In this document: positions 8,681-17,162 of the stretch, piece after piece
How positions within the stretch are numbered: the stretch's first letter is position 1
Layout of the letters: every line of letters begins with the position of its first letter
Source: CAYJNO01 sp964371715
GTDB lineage: Bacteria; Bacillota_I; Bacilli_A; Erysipelotrichales; Erysipelotrichaceae
DNA length: 34,806 nucleotides
Direction: 5' to 3'
NCBI GenBank assembly: GCA_964371715.1
Contig: CAYJNO010000021.1
Coordinates: forward strand, 1 to 34,806
Made by a program: the position numbers and the translations under genes
Notes under the pieces: generated by a model
What the model was told of the DNA's origin: nothing
Database searches by the model: none
What the model saw: only the letters and a program-made list of their open reading frames with translations

Positions 8681-8709
8681 ATTATATTGTATATATATTG
8701 TTGTGTCAA
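8681..8709 (-). promoter_or_regulatory. Perfect-consensus sigma-A promoter for the membrane-anchored unknown gene
   Basis: On the minus strand TTGACA (8704-8709), a 17-nt spacer, then TATAAT (8681-8686). Predicted transcription starts near 8674, giving a leader of about 80 nt before the ATG at 8592. This is the best match to the consensus in the window, suggesting strong constitutive expression. Confidence 0.8.
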
Positions 8710-8797
8710 CAAAATTTTATAAAAAATGTAACAAATTTTATTTTATTACTATACCAGTGATAACTATGCATGCATTGTATATATTTTAAAATTAATA

Positions 8798-8806
8798 TGC
8801 TAAAAT
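8798..8806 (+). promoter_or_regulatory. Extended -10 promoter element upstream of the MATE gene
   Basis: TGCTAAAAT fits an extended -10 (TG-n-TAAAAT). A -35-like TTGTAT lies at 8775-8780 but with a 20-nt spacer, too long for a standard promoter. A 10-bp palindrome ATGCATGCAT at 8766-8775 lies just upstream, centred about 42 bp before the predicted start, where an activator could sit. Confidence 0.35.
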
Positions 8807-8830
8807 GATTGTTATTACGAGGTGAAGAAT

Positions 8831-10111
8831 ATGAGGCAAATTTTAAAGTATACATCGCTTACAATAATTTCTTTATTGATGAGTGGTTTATATGCCATTA
8901 TAGATGGTTTATTTATTGGACAAAGTACTGGCGATGTCGGTTTAGCTGCTATTAATATAGCTTGGCCTATACCTGCTTTATTCATTGCAACAGGTCTTGG
9001 TCTTGGTGTTGGTGGTAGTATCTACTATTCACAAAATATTGGACAGAGAAATAATCATTTAGCATTTAATGGGCTAATTACAACTTATTTAACTTTATTT
9101 ATTGTTGCTTGTTTTTTCATGATTTTTTTCTACTTTAGTTATCCGACTATTCTAACATTATTAAATGCTCAAGGGGCAGTTTATCAAAGTGCTAGTGAAT
9201 ACTTAAATATCGTTATATTAGGTTGTGTCTTCTATATTATATCTTTAGGATCTATACCTATCTTAAGAAATATTGGTTTACCTTTTTATGCAATGTTAAT
9301 ATCTTCCACTGGTATTATCTTAAATATTTTCTTTAATTATAATTTTATTATCATCCAAGAAATGGGAGTTAAAGGGGCTGCACTTGGTACTTTATATTCT
9401 CAAATTATTTCTTGTATATTAATGATTTTATTATATATTTTAAAAGGTAAATTTTTACTTAAACTTAAAGATCCAAGTATTAAAATAATTCCATTTAACA
9501 ATCTTAAATTAATTTTAAAAAATGCAATTGCTCCATTTGGCCTATCTTTAATGCCTTCTATTATATTAATCTTTTCAAACTATACTTGCTTACATTATGG
9601 CAGTACCGAGGGAGTTGCAGCTTATACTGTTTTATCTTATATTACTTTTCCAATGAGTAGTATGCTTTTAGGTATTGGTGATGGTTTACAACCTTTGATG
9701 TCTTTAAAGTATGGAGAGAATAATAAAACTGAGCTAGACTTTATTATAAAGACTGGTTATAAATTAGGACTTGGTTTAGTAGTAACTTTAATGCTAGGAC
9801 TATTTTTTACTTCAAAGTATGTTGGTTCAGGATTCAATTTAAGCCCTGTTGCTAATAGCTATTTTAATGAAGCTATTATTTATGCAACTTTTGCATTACC
9901 CTTTATATTCTTATTTAAGTATGCAATTAGTGTTGCTAATGCAACAGCAAATACAAAAAAAGCTAGTACATTAACATATCTTGAAGGTCTAATTATTTCT
10001 CCGATACTTATTATTGTGCTTGCTTTACTTTTTTCTTTAACTGGTGTATGGCTTTCTTATTTAATAGCTAACATTATGATGGTATTTATTGCCTATATTA
10101 TCTACCATTAA
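8831..10111 (+). CDS. MATE-family multidrug/metabolite exporter
   Basis: A 426-residue polytopic membrane protein. It opens with the MATE pattern (LMSGLYAIIDGLFIGQSTG, then GLAAINIAWPIPALF) and has about 12 hydrophobic segments in two similar halves, the second beginning near ILKNAIAPFGLSLMPSIILI with GDGLQPLMSLKYGE. Such proteins export cationic drugs or metabolites in exchange for Na+ or H+. I chose the ATG at 8831 because GAGGTG lies 6 nt before it; a GTG at 8822 is part of that ribosome site. The protein is slightly short at the C-terminus (family about 450). Its TAA shares three bases' span with the stop of the opposite-strand Crp-type regulator, a pairing that suggests, without proving, that the regulator controls it. 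The substrate is unknown. Confidence 0.88.
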   Translation: MRQILKYTSLTIISLLMSGLYAIIDGLFIGQSTGDVGLAAINIAWPIPALFIATGLGLGVGGSIYYSQNIGQRNNHLAFNGLITTYLTLFIVACFFMIFFYFSYPTILTLLNAQGAVYQSASEYLNIVILGCVFYIISLGSIPILRNIGLPFYAMLISSTGIILNIFFNYNFIIIQEMGVKGAALGTLYSQIISCILMILLYILKGKFLLKLKDPSIKIIPFNNLKLILKNAIAPFGLSLMPSIILIFSNYTCLHYGSTEGVAAYTVLSYITFPMSSMLLGIGDGLQPLMSLKYGENNKTELDFIIKTGYKLGLGLVVTLMLGLFFTSKYVGSGFNLSPVANSYFNEAIIYATFALPFIFLFKYAISVANATANTKKASTLTYLEGLIISPILIIVLALLFSLTGVWLSYLIANIMMVFIAYIIYH

Positions 10112-10797
10112 GATACATAATCAAACTCATAAATATCTGCAGCTAATTCATTTAAGGCATCAATATTATTAACATAATATTTTTTGCCTTTTTTTATAAT
10201 ATATTCACTTTCAATAAAAAATCCAATAGTTCTTAATAAGTGGCGATAACTAATAAACATTGAATCACTAGCTTCACTTAGATTTAAATCAATATAATTA
10301 TCAATTTTTGTATGTTTAATAATATAATCAGCAACACGAGAATCCACAGGTATTGTGACATGGTTAGCTAAAAGATTATCTAAAGTAACTACTCTATTTG
10401 ATAAGTCTTTACATAACTTTACTAAAAAATCACTATCTTTCAATAAATCATCGCGATTTTGTTCTAAATCAATTGCCAAACAATATACATCTTCATTTGC
10501 AATAACATTAACACTTGGTTCTTCTTGCCAAATAGAACTTATTTCTCCTACAAGTCTAACACTATTGTAAAAACCATATATTAAGTCTTTACCACTATTT
10601 GAATGCTTTAAAATCTTAAGTTTTCCAATCATTAAAATATATAAGTACTTTGAAACGATTCCTTCCTTAATTAAATATTCTCCCTTATCAAATTTATATA
10701 ATTCTAAATATGGAACTAAATCTTTACCAATTAATTCTATAACCTCACTTCTTTTAGAATACTCTTTTATTAACTCTGGATTATTTATAATTTTCAT
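10108..10797 (-). CDS. Crp/Fnr-family transcriptional regulator (YeiL-like)
   Basis: A 229-residue regulator. Residues about 20-135 form the cyclic-nucleotide-binding-type beta barrel (KGEYLIKEGIVSKYLYILMIGKLKI, then VRLVGEIS). The long helix follows (SDFLVKLCKDLSNRVVTLDN), and residues about 150-225 are the winged helix (MFISYRHLLRTIGFFIESEY and a KKGKKYYV wing). The barrel lacks the full Arg/Ser cAMP pocket signature, so it probably does not bind cAMP. There is no FNR-style N-terminal cysteine cluster. It converges on the MATE gene with overlapping stops and diverges from the nucleoside transporter gene at 10923; a symmetrical TGAC-TTAT-GTCA site lies in that divergent gap. Targets are inferred from position only. 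Confidence 0.82.
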   Translation of the reverse strand: MKIINNPELIKEYSKRSEVIELIGKDLVPYLELYKFDKGEYLIKEGIVSKYLYILMIGKLKILKHSNSGKDLIYGFYNSVRLVGEISSIWQEEPSVNVIANEDVYCLAIDLEQNRDDLLKDSDFLVKLCKDLSNRVVTLDNLLANHVTIPVDSRVADYIIKHTKIDNYIDLNLSEASDSMFISYRHLLRTIGFFIESEYIIKKGKKYYVNNIDALNELAADIYEFDYVS

Positions 10798-10851
10798 ATA
10801 TAAATTATATCTTATATATTAGTATTTTTTACAAATTTTTAACCATTTTAG

Positions 10852-10892
10852 TGACTTATGTCATTTATCCTACACATATATTGTGATATATT
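10852..10892 (+). promoter_or_regulatory. Fnr/Crp-like half-site palindrome and weak -10 upstream of the BMP lipoprotein gene
   Basis: TGAC-TTAT-GTCA (10852-10863) is a perfect 4+4+4 inverted repeat of the spacing used by Fnr/Crp-type regulators. A -10-like TATATT lies at 10887-10892 with no good -35. If transcription starts near 10899, the palindrome is centred at about -41, the classical activator position. The neighbouring Crp-type gene is the obvious candidate binder. Confidence 0.4.
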
Positions 10893-10922
10893 AGCAATGT
10901 CATATAAATTTAGGAGGAAAAT

Positions 10923-11954
10923 ATGAAAAAACTATTCATTGTTTTAATGGCATTATCAATGTTTATTACTGGATGTTCAAGCACTGACAATAGTCAAACT
11001 GGTGAAGAAACAGCAAGTGATTACAAAATCGCATTATTAACAGATCCTTTAGGAGCAGAAAAATTCTTATTACAAGCGTATGATGAATTTAATCTAGTTG
11101 CTGAAGAACAAGGATTCACTGCAACACATTTAGAAGCAACTGATTCAACAGCATGGACTGACAAAGCTCGTCAAGCTGCCACAGAAGGTTACGATTTAGT
11201 AATTGGTATTGGTTGGCAAGCTGGTGGAGCATTTAGTGCTTTAGCTGAAGAATTCCCAAATGTTAAATTTGCAGTTGTTGATACAGTTGCAGAAAATACT
11301 GATGTAAAAAGTATTGCATATAACACAGCTGATGGAGCTTATGTATTAGGTGTTATGGCTGCTAATGCATTCCCTAATGAAACTCTATTTGGTTATATTG
11401 GTAACTTCCAAGATCAAGCAAACTTTGCTTACCGCTATGGTTTTGAACAAGGTGTATTATCTGTTATTCCAAACGCTGAATTTATCGTAAACTATGCAGA
11501 TACTTACAGTGATACTGCTGCTGTTTATAACTTAGCTAAACAACAAGCTGCTGCAGGAGCTACATTTATTATGGGTTCTGTATCATCTTCAGCAAATGAA
11601 GGTTTATACCAAGCTGCTTTAGACTTAGCAAATGAAGGTAACCCTATATATACAACTGGATTAAGTGTTGACCAAACAAGAAGTGATAATCCATATATTA
11701 TTGGTGGATTAACTAAAGATACTGGTATTTCTACAAGATTAATCCTAGAAGAATTTTTAGCTGGAAACTTTACTGGTGGATCATCTTTAGTTGGATTTAA
11801 AGAAGACGCTTTTGGTGTAGTACATATTAACACTGGTGATGTTACATTTACTAATGAAGAAATAATTACTCCTGAAGTTTTAGAAGCAACTAATACTGCT
11901 GCTTCTGCAATTAAAAATGGTGAGATTATAATCGAAGTACCATTACAAAACTAA
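10923..11954 (+). CDS. BMP-family substrate-binding lipoprotein, probable nucleoside receptor
   Basis: A 343-residue secreted lipoprotein: signal peptide 1-17 with lipobox FITGC and lipidated Cys18, then a two-lobed periplasmic-binding fold of the BMP/PnrA/TmpC type (YKIALLTDPLGAEKFLLQAY, GYDLVIGIGWQAGGAFSALA, FPNVKFAVVDTV, AYVLGVMAANAFPNETLFGYIG). Characterised members such as Treponema PnrA and the YufN protein of B. subtilis bind purine nucleosides. A strong AGGAGG precedes the ATG. It starts a five-gene same-strand run with an ABC ATPase, two permeases and a metallophosphoesterase. A hairpin with a weak T tract follows, as expected where binding protein is made in excess over the membrane parts. 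Nucleoside as ligand is family-based inference. Confidence 0.9.
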   Translation: MKKLFIVLMALSMFITGCSSTDNSQTGEETASDYKIALLTDPLGAEKFLLQAYDEFNLVAEEQGFTATHLEATDSTAWTDKARQAATEGYDLVIGIGWQAGGAFSALAEEFPNVKFAVVDTVAENTDVKSIAYNTADGAYVLGVMAANAFPNETLFGYIGNFQDQANFAYRYGFEQGVLSVIPNAEFIVNYADTYSDTAAVYNLAKQQAAAGATFIMGSVSSSANEGLYQAALDLANEGNPIYTTGLSVDQTRSDNPYIIGGLTKDTGISTRLILEEFLAGNFTGGSSLVGFKEDAFGVVHINTGDVTFTNEEIITPEVLEATNTAASAIKNGEIIIEVPLQN

Positions 11955-11960
11955 AAATAG

Positions 11961-11990
11961 GAGTGACAAATATTATCTTTGTCACTCTTT
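11961..11990 (+). terminator. Partial terminator between binding-protein and ATPase genes
   Basis: 10-bp perfect stem GAGTGACAAA (11961-11970) and TTTGTCACTC (11978-11987), loop TATTATC, followed by only three Ts before ATAAT. The weak T tract suggests attenuation or mRNA 3'-end protection rather than full termination. Confidence 0.6.
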
Positions 11991-12021
11991 ATAATTGAGC
12001 TATCAATTATATGGAGGGACT

Positions 12022-13521
12022 ATGCTTATAGAAATGAAAAATATAAACAAGTCATATGGTAATGTAAAAGCAAATAAGAATGTAAGTTTAAATCTTAAAA
12101 AAGGTGAAATCTTAGCCCTTATTGGTGAAAATGGAGCTGGAAAGTCTACAATAATGAAAATTCTATATGGATTAGAAAAAGCTGATAGTGGTGAAATTCT
12201 AGTTAATGGAAATATTGTAAATTTTAAAAATCCAAAAGATGCAATTAAGCATAGTATAGGAATGGTCCAACAACATTTTATGTTATTCGATGATTTGAGT
12301 GTGTATGAAAATATTATCTACAATCAAGAAGTCAATAAATTAGGTTTTTTAGATGTTAAAGCTAATTTAGATGTAGTTAATCAATTACAAGAAAAATACG
12401 GTTTGAAAGTTAACCCGAAAGCTAAAATATCAGATATTTCAGTTGGTATGGGTCAACGTGTAGAGATATTAAAAATATTATATCAGAATGCTGATATTAT
12501 TATCTTTGATGAACCAAGTGCTGTATTAACACCTATCGAAGTTGATGAGTTAATCAAAACAATGAAAAACTTAAAAGCCTTAGGTAAAAGTATTATTATA
12601 ATTACTCATAAATTAAGAGAAGTAATGGATGCTTGTGATCGTGTTTTTGTTATGCGTGATGGTGAAGTAGTACATGAAACATTAGTAGCAGATACTGATG
12701 TTGATAAACTATCATATCAAATGATTGGACGAGAACTTACTTTAAATGAACATCCAATAGCTAAACCAACAGCTAAAATCTTAGCAGTTGATAATGTATC
12801 AGCTATTGATGATCATGGAAAACTTGTCTTAAACAATGTTTCTTTAGAAGTATATGGTGGAGAAATTGTTGGGATTTGTGGTGTATCTGGTAATGGACAA
12901 AGTGAACTTATTAGATGCATTAGTGGAATCGATACTAATTACCAAGGAAATATAACTTTAGTAAATCAAAATATTAGTAATAAACCTGTTAATGTTGTTA
13001 GAAAGGCAGGCTTATCTCATATTCCTGAAGATCGCTATTTTTGGGGAAGTGCTAAAGATGCAACTTTAAAAGAAAATTTAATGATGGGTTTAGAGCATGA
13101 TAAACATTTTGTTAAGTGTGGAATTATCAACCATAAAAATGTAAATGAACATGCAACTAAAACAATTAAAAAATATGGTGTCAAAGCCGATAACTATCAA
13201 CAAAAAATTAAAGAATTATCTGGTGGTAATGCTCAAAAATTAATTGTTGCTAGAGAGATAGAACAGAATAAACCATTCTTAATTGCTTGTGAACCAACAC
13301 GTGGTGTTGATATTGGAGCAATGGAATTTGTTCATCAAAAACTAATAGAAAAAAGAAACAATAATGATGCTATCTTATTAGTATCCTCTGAACTTAGTGA
13401 AATCATTTCTTTAAGTGACCGTATCTATGTAATGTTTGAAGGAGAAATTAAGCACGAATTTAAGCGCGAAGAGTTTGATGAAAGAAAACTTGGATTAATT
13501 ATGACTGGAGGTAATATCTAG
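12022..13521 (+). CDS. Nucleoside-type ABC importer ATP-binding protein with two ABC domains
   Basis: A 499-residue cytoplasmic ATPase with tandem ABC domains. Domain 1 (1-240) has Walker A GENGAGKST, signature ISVGMGQRVEI and Walker B IIIFDEPSAVLTP. Domain 2 (about 250-499) has a degenerate Walker A (GVSGNGQSELI), an intact signature LSGGNAQKLIVARE and Walker B-like LIACEPTRGVDIG, as usual in the NupA/YufO and RbsA type. It powers uptake of the ligand bound by the upstream lipoprotein. I take the ATG at 12022, which follows GGAGGG closely; an in-frame TTG at 11995 has no ribosome site. Its TAG overlaps the GTG of the next gene by one base (TAGTG), implying translational coupling. Confidence 0.92.
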   Translation: MLIEMKNINKSYGNVKANKNVSLNLKKGEILALIGENGAGKSTIMKILYGLEKADSGEILVNGNIVNFKNPKDAIKHSIGMVQQHFMLFDDLSVYENIIYNQEVNKLGFLDVKANLDVVNQLQEKYGLKVNPKAKISDISVGMGQRVEILKILYQNADIIIFDEPSAVLTPIEVDELIKTMKNLKALGKSIIIITHKLREVMDACDRVFVMRDGEVVHETLVADTDVDKLSYQMIGRELTLNEHPIAKPTAKILAVDNVSAIDDHGKLVLNNVSLEVYGGEIVGICGVSGNGQSELIRCISGIDTNYQGNITLVNQNISNKPVNVVRKAGLSHIPEDRYFWGSAKDATLKENLMMGLEHDKHFVKCGIINHKNVNEHATKTIKKYGVKADNYQQKIKELSGGNAQKLIVAREIEQNKPFLIACEPTRGVDIGAMEFVHQKLIEKRNNNDAILLVSSELSEIISLSDRIYVMFEGEIKHEFKREEFDERKLGLIMTGGNI

Positions 13522-14567
13522 TGAAGTATTTATTAAAAAAGCTAGAACCTTTAAAGTCAACTATTATTGCTGTTGCTTTTGGTTTAGTAGTTGGTGGCAT
13601 TATTATTGCTATGTCTGGTAAAGATCCATTTGTTGCAATATCTCAATTGTTAGTCGGTGCTTTTGGTACACCATATGCAATTACTACAACATTAGTTAGA
13701 AGCACACCAATTTTATTAGCTGGTATTGCTGCTGCTTTAGCTTGGGGTAGTGGATATCCTAGTATGGGTGCACAAGGACAAATGGTCATGGGTGCTTTAG
13801 TATCAGCTATAGTTGCTGTTAATCTTGAAGGACCAACAATCTTAGTGTTAATCGCTAGTATTATTGCTGGTATGCTAGCTGGAATGTTATATTCATTTAT
13901 CAGTTGTTTAATAAGTGAAAGATTTCAGATTTATCTATTAATAGTAACTTTAATGTTTAACTATATTGCTGATAATATTGCTTCATACCTTACTACTTAT
14001 AACTTTAGAGATCCAAATGCAGTAGATAATTTAGCAATTCAAACAGAACATGTACAAGATGTTATATTACCTCGTATATTTGAAAATTATACTTTACATT
14101 TTGGTTTTATTATTGCAGTTATTGTAACTTTAATTATTACATATATTATTAATTACACTTCATTTGGCTATCATACTAAAATGGGTGGATTAAATTCAAA
14201 CTTCTCAAAATATGGAGGTATCAATAGTGTTAAAACTATGTATTCAACTCTATTATTAAGTGGAGCTATTGCAGGTCTTGGAGGAGCTATTGAAGTCTTT
14301 GGGACACGCTTTAGATATGTTGATAAAATGATTACATCTCCTGGCTATTCATGGAATGGTATTACCGCTTCATTAATGGCAAACAATAACCCAATTGGTG
14401 TTTTATTCAGTGCTATCTTTTTAGGTGGATTAAACACAGGAGGATCATCTATAGAATTTCATTTAGGAATTCCATCTGAAATTACAATTATTATTCAAGG
14501 TGTAATTACAATGTTTGTTACAGCTATATTTATTATTAAATTTAAAGGAGGTAAGAAAAATGCTTAG
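13521..14567 (+). CDS. ABC importer permease 1 (nucleoside/BMP-type)
   Basis: A 348-residue membrane protein of the YufP/NupB branch of BPD-2 type permeases, with about nine hydrophobic segments and the family patterns LVRSTPILLAGIAAALAWGS, GYPSMGAQGQMVMGAL and LSGAIAGLGGAIEVFG. It begins with GTG, placed 9 nt after GGAGGT and overlapping the stop of the ATPase gene. It should pair with the next gene product to form the membrane channel of the importer. The last 8 bases overlap the start of that second permease. Confidence 0.9.
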   Translation: MKYLLKKLEPLKSTIIAVAFGLVVGGIIIAMSGKDPFVAISQLLVGAFGTPYAITTTLVRSTPILLAGIAAALAWGSGYPSMGAQGQMVMGALVSAIVAVNLEGPTILVLIASIIAGMLAGMLYSFISCLISERFQIYLLIVTLMFNYIADNIASYLTTYNFRDPNAVDNLAIQTEHVQDVILPRIFENYTLHFGFIIAVIVTLIITYIINYTSFGYHTKMGGLNSNFSKYGGINSVKTMYSTLLLSGAIAGLGGAIEVFGTRFRYVDKMITSPGYSWNGITASLMANNNPIGVLFSAIFLGGLNTGGSSIEFHLGIPSEITIIIQGVITMFVTAIFIIKFKGGKKNA

Positions 14568-15492
14568 TGTTGATTATCTTCTTGAAATTATAAGTTCAAC
14601 AATTAGAATGTGTTCCCCGCTATTATACTGTGGTCTTGCAGCTGCTATTTGTGCCAAAGCTGATATCTTTAATATCTCAATGGATGGAGCAATGCTTGCT
14701 AGTGCCTTTTTCTCAATTGTTGTTAACTTTTATACGCATAATGTATTTTTATCTGTGTTAGCTGGAATTTTAGCTAGTATGTTAGTTTCAGCACTAGTTG
14801 GTGTCTTGACAATTAAGTTTAAAGCCAGTCCTGTTGTTGTAGGGATTGCCACCAATGTCGCCATGGGAGGTGTGACTACTTATTTATTATTCTCTATCTT
14901 TAATACTCGTGGAGTCTTCACAGATCCATCATTAGTAGGACTTTCAAAAGTAGATATTGATTTATTAAATAATATTCCATACCTTGGTACAATTCTAAGA
15001 GGTTTAACATACATTGATTTATTAGCTTATGCTTCAGCAATAATACTTTATATCTTCCTATATAAAACGGTTATTGGTTATCGTTTAAGAGCATTAGGAA
15101 TAAATGGTATAGCCGCTAAATCATTAGGAACTAAAGTTGATACTTATCGTTTTGTCACAATTACTTTATCTGGTATTTTATGTGGTTTAGGTGGTGTTTT
15201 ATTATCAATGGGTACTGTAACTTTATTTATCCAAAACATCACTGCCGGACGTGGTTATATTGCTTTAGCTGCTAATAATTTAGGAAAATCTCACCCACTT
15301 GGCGTTTTAGCATCATCTTTGTTTTTTGGACTAACAGAAGCATTAGGTAATTTCTTACAAAATACTTCTGTAAAAGGACAAATTACAGATTCTATCCCCT
15401 ATGTCGCAACTATTATCGCCTTAATAATATTTGCAATTCAAAAAAAGGCTGCGAAGAAAAACCGCACTAAAAAACTATTAGGTATTAATTAA
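14560..15492 (+). CDS. ABC importer permease 2 (nucleoside/BMP-type)
   Basis: A 310-residue membrane permease of the YufQ/NupC type with about eight hydrophobic segments; typical stretches are LLYCGLAAAICAKADIFNIS, MDGAMLASAFFS, GIATNVAMGGVTTYLLF and GLTEALGNFLQN. I place the start at the ATG at 14560, seven bases after AAAGGAGG; a longer frame from 14515 lies inside the previous gene and has no ribosome site. It overlaps the first permease by 8 bp, and its own TAA overlaps the ATG of the metallophosphoesterase (TAATG). The chain of overlaps shows that transporter and phosphoesterase are made from one message. Confidence 0.9.
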   Translation: MLSVDYLLEIISSTIRMCSPLLYCGLAAAICAKADIFNISMDGAMLASAFFSIVVNFYTHNVFLSVLAGILASMLVSALVGVLTIKFKASPVVVGIATNVAMGGVTTYLLFSIFNTRGVFTDPSLVGLSKVDIDLLNNIPYLGTILRGLTYIDLLAYASAIILYIFLYKTVIGYRLRALGINGIAAKSLGTKVDTYRFVTITLSGILCGLGGVLLSMGTVTLFIQNITAGRGYIALAANNLGKSHPLGVLASSLFFGLTEALGNFLQNTSVKGQITDSIPYVATIIALIIFAIQKKAAKKNRTKKLLGIN

Positions 15493-16259
15493 TGAGAATT
15501 TTGCACATTTCTGATACTCACTATTTAAATGATTATACGACTAATAAAGATATCTTTAGAAAAACACTAATTAATATTACTAGTCCCCTGCAAAGTCTAG
15601 AAACATTAACTAAAGATCTTGAATTTGACTTAATCATTCATAATGGTGATATCACACACCATGGCAATTATGATGACTTTCTAAGTTTAAAAACGTTTAT
15701 TAAAAATACTTACAATATACCGATGATAACTACCCCTGGAAATCATGATATTAGAGAAGAATTTTTAAAAGCTTTCCCATCCAAACATCCTGCACGTTAC
15801 TTAGACTATCATGTTGCCAATGAATTATGTATTATTAGTTTTGATTCAACTCACACTAATAATGCATCAATCATATTAGATGAAGATGTAAAAGCAATTG
15901 AAAGTATAATTTTAAACCATCCAGACCAAAAATTTATTCTATTCACACATCATCATTTAATAAAAGATCAATTCACAATGCCAGAAACTGCCCCCCCGCA
16001 TAGTTTCTATGAATTGTTAGAAAAATATCCTATTATCGCAATATTAACAGGGCATACACACCATAATTATGTAGGCTCTATCTGCACTATCCCCTACTAC
16101 ACAATAGGATCTTTATCTTTTAAAGCCGAAGATGGTAATAAAGAATTGATTATCAAACAAGATAATTCAGTAGGTTTAATTGATTATAAGAATAATGAGT
16201 TAACATATTCAATAATTAATGATAAATCAGATGAAATTATCGATGTAATAAAACTATAA
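15492..16259 (+). CDS. Calcineurin-like metallophosphoesterase coupled to the nucleoside importer
   Basis: A 255-residue cytoplasmic phosphoesterase with all five metal-site blocks of the family: HISDTHYLND (Asp8, His10), HNGDITHHGN, TTPGNHD, FTHHHL and LTGHTHHN. The pattern is closest to class III cyclic-nucleotide phosphodiesterases (CpdA-like). There is no signal peptide. The ATG overlaps the stop of permease 2, so it is part of the importer operon. I infer a role in releasing or recycling phosphate from nucleotide-like compounds that enter with the transporter, for example a cyclic nucleotide. The actual substrate cannot be read from the sequence. Codon use and composition look like its neighbours. 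Confidence 0.85.
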   Translation: MRILHISDTHYLNDYTTNKDIFRKTLINITSPLQSLETLTKDLEFDLIIHNGDITHHGNYDDFLSLKTFIKNTYNIPMITTPGNHDIREEFLKAFPSKHPARYLDYHVANELCIISFDSTHTNNASIILDEDVKAIESIILNHPDQKFILFTHHHLIKDQFTMPETAPPHSFYELLEKYPIIAILTGHTHHNYVGSICTIPYYTIGSLSFKAEDGNKELIIKQDNSVGLIDYKNNELTYSIINDKSDEIIDVIKL

Positions 16260-16288
16260 AAGACCAAATTAAATTTGGTCTTTTATAG
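16254..16288. terminator. Bidirectional terminator between the phosphoesterase and fructokinase genes
   Basis: CTATAAAAGACCAAATT (16254-16270) and its exact complement AATTTGGTCTTTTATAG (16272-16288) surround a single A; the practical stem is 15 bp with loop TTAAA. Stop codons of both convergent genes (plus strand 16257-16259, minus strand 16283-16285) lie inside the two arms. U-rich arms serve either direction. Confidence 0.85.
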
Positions 16289-17161
16289 TTTTATTAAGCT
16301 TTTTGCTAGTGCTAATGCACCACTTACTCCCGCATTATCATTAAGACTTGGCGGAATAATATAATCTTTAATTTTATTTGTTGTTAATTCTTCTTTTGAG
16401 ACATATCCATTAAGCATTTCTTGAACATTTTTGTGTATCAATGGAAATAGCTGTAATTGATGCATTACTCCACCACCAAGTATTATTTTTTTTGGTGATA
16501 ATACTAAAATATAATTGCATAATGCTTGAGCTATATAATAAGCTTCAAGCTCCCATGCAAAGTGTGACTCCTCTATATCATATGCTCTTTTATTCCATCT
16601 ATCTTCTATAGCTGGACCTGAAGCTAATCCTTCAAAACATGTTTGATGATAAGGACATTTTCCACCATAATTATCTTTAGGATGCTTAACTAGTTTTACA
16701 TGCCCCATCTCTGGATGTAGTAAGCCATGTAATAGTTTACCTTCTACTATTGCACCACCACCAATTCCAGTTCCAATTGTCAAATATAAAACACTATCTA
16801 ATCCTTTTGAACTACCATAAGAATATTCTCCTAGTGCTGCAAGATTAACATCAGTATCGAACCCGATTGGTACCTTTAGTGCCTTATTGAGTTTTTCAAC
16901 AACATTAAAGTTCGACCAACCTTCTTTTGGTGTGGTTGTGACATATCCGTATGTTGGACTATTTAAATCAGGATCAATCGGTCCAAAAAAACCAGCACCT
17001 ATAGCTATTACATTTTTATCTTTAAAATATTCTATTACTTTATCAAGTGTTTCTTCAGGTGTAGTTGTCGGAAAAGATATCCTATTTTCTACATTTCCAT
17101 ATTCATCACCTACTGATAAGACAAATTTTGTTCCACCAGCTTCAATAGCACCAAATTTCAT
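16283..17161 (-). CDS. scrK: ROK-family fructokinase of the sucrose operon
   Basis: A 292-residue cytoplasmic sugar kinase that phosphorylates the fructose released from sucrose-6-phosphate. It has the ROK/ScrK features: ATP site GAIEAGGTKFVLSVG at the N-terminus, LTIGTGIGGGAIVEG, the zinc motif MGHVKLVKHP followed by KCPYHQTCFEGLASGPAIE, and PKKIILGGGVMHQ. Length matches streptococcal ScrK (about 293). The zinc block with FEGLASGPAIE favours fructokinase over glucokinase. It starts one base after the stop of the sucrose hydrolase gene (TAATATG), with GTGGAGAA serving as ribosome site, so it is the last gene of scrA-scrB-scrK. Confidence 0.9.
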   Translation of the reverse strand: MKFGAIEAGGTKFVLSVGDEYGNVENRISFPTTTPEETLDKVIEYFKDKNVIAIGAGFFGPIDPDLNSPTYGYVTTTPKEGWSNFNVVEKLNKALKVPIGFDTDVNLAALGEYSYGSSKGLDSVLYLTIGTGIGGGAIVEGKLLHGLLHPEMGHVKLVKHPKDNYGGKCPYHQTCFEGLASGPAIEDRWNKRAYDIEESHFAWELEAYYIAQALCNYILVLSPKKIILGGGVMHQLQLFPLIHKNVQEMLNGYVSKEELTTNKIKDYIIPPSLNDNAGVSGALALAKSLIKL

Positions 17162-17162
17162 A

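Noticed and set aside
8483..8722. A 79-codon hydrophobic open frame on the plus strand
   Set aside because: It lies over the signal/anchor region and promoter of the minus-strand unknown gene; its hydrophobicity comes from AT-rich composition and there is no ribosome site.
8766..8775. ATGCATGCAT palindrome upstream of the MATE gene as a Crp-type operator
   Set aside because: It shares no bases pattern with the TGAC-TTAT-GTCA site near the regulator gene, and such alternating palindromes arise easily by chance. I mention it only within the promoter entry.
10798..10922. Purine riboswitch in the leader of the nucleoside importer
   Set aside because: I looked for the paired conserved loops and three-stem layout and saw none; the leader is short (about 25 nt after the predicted start).
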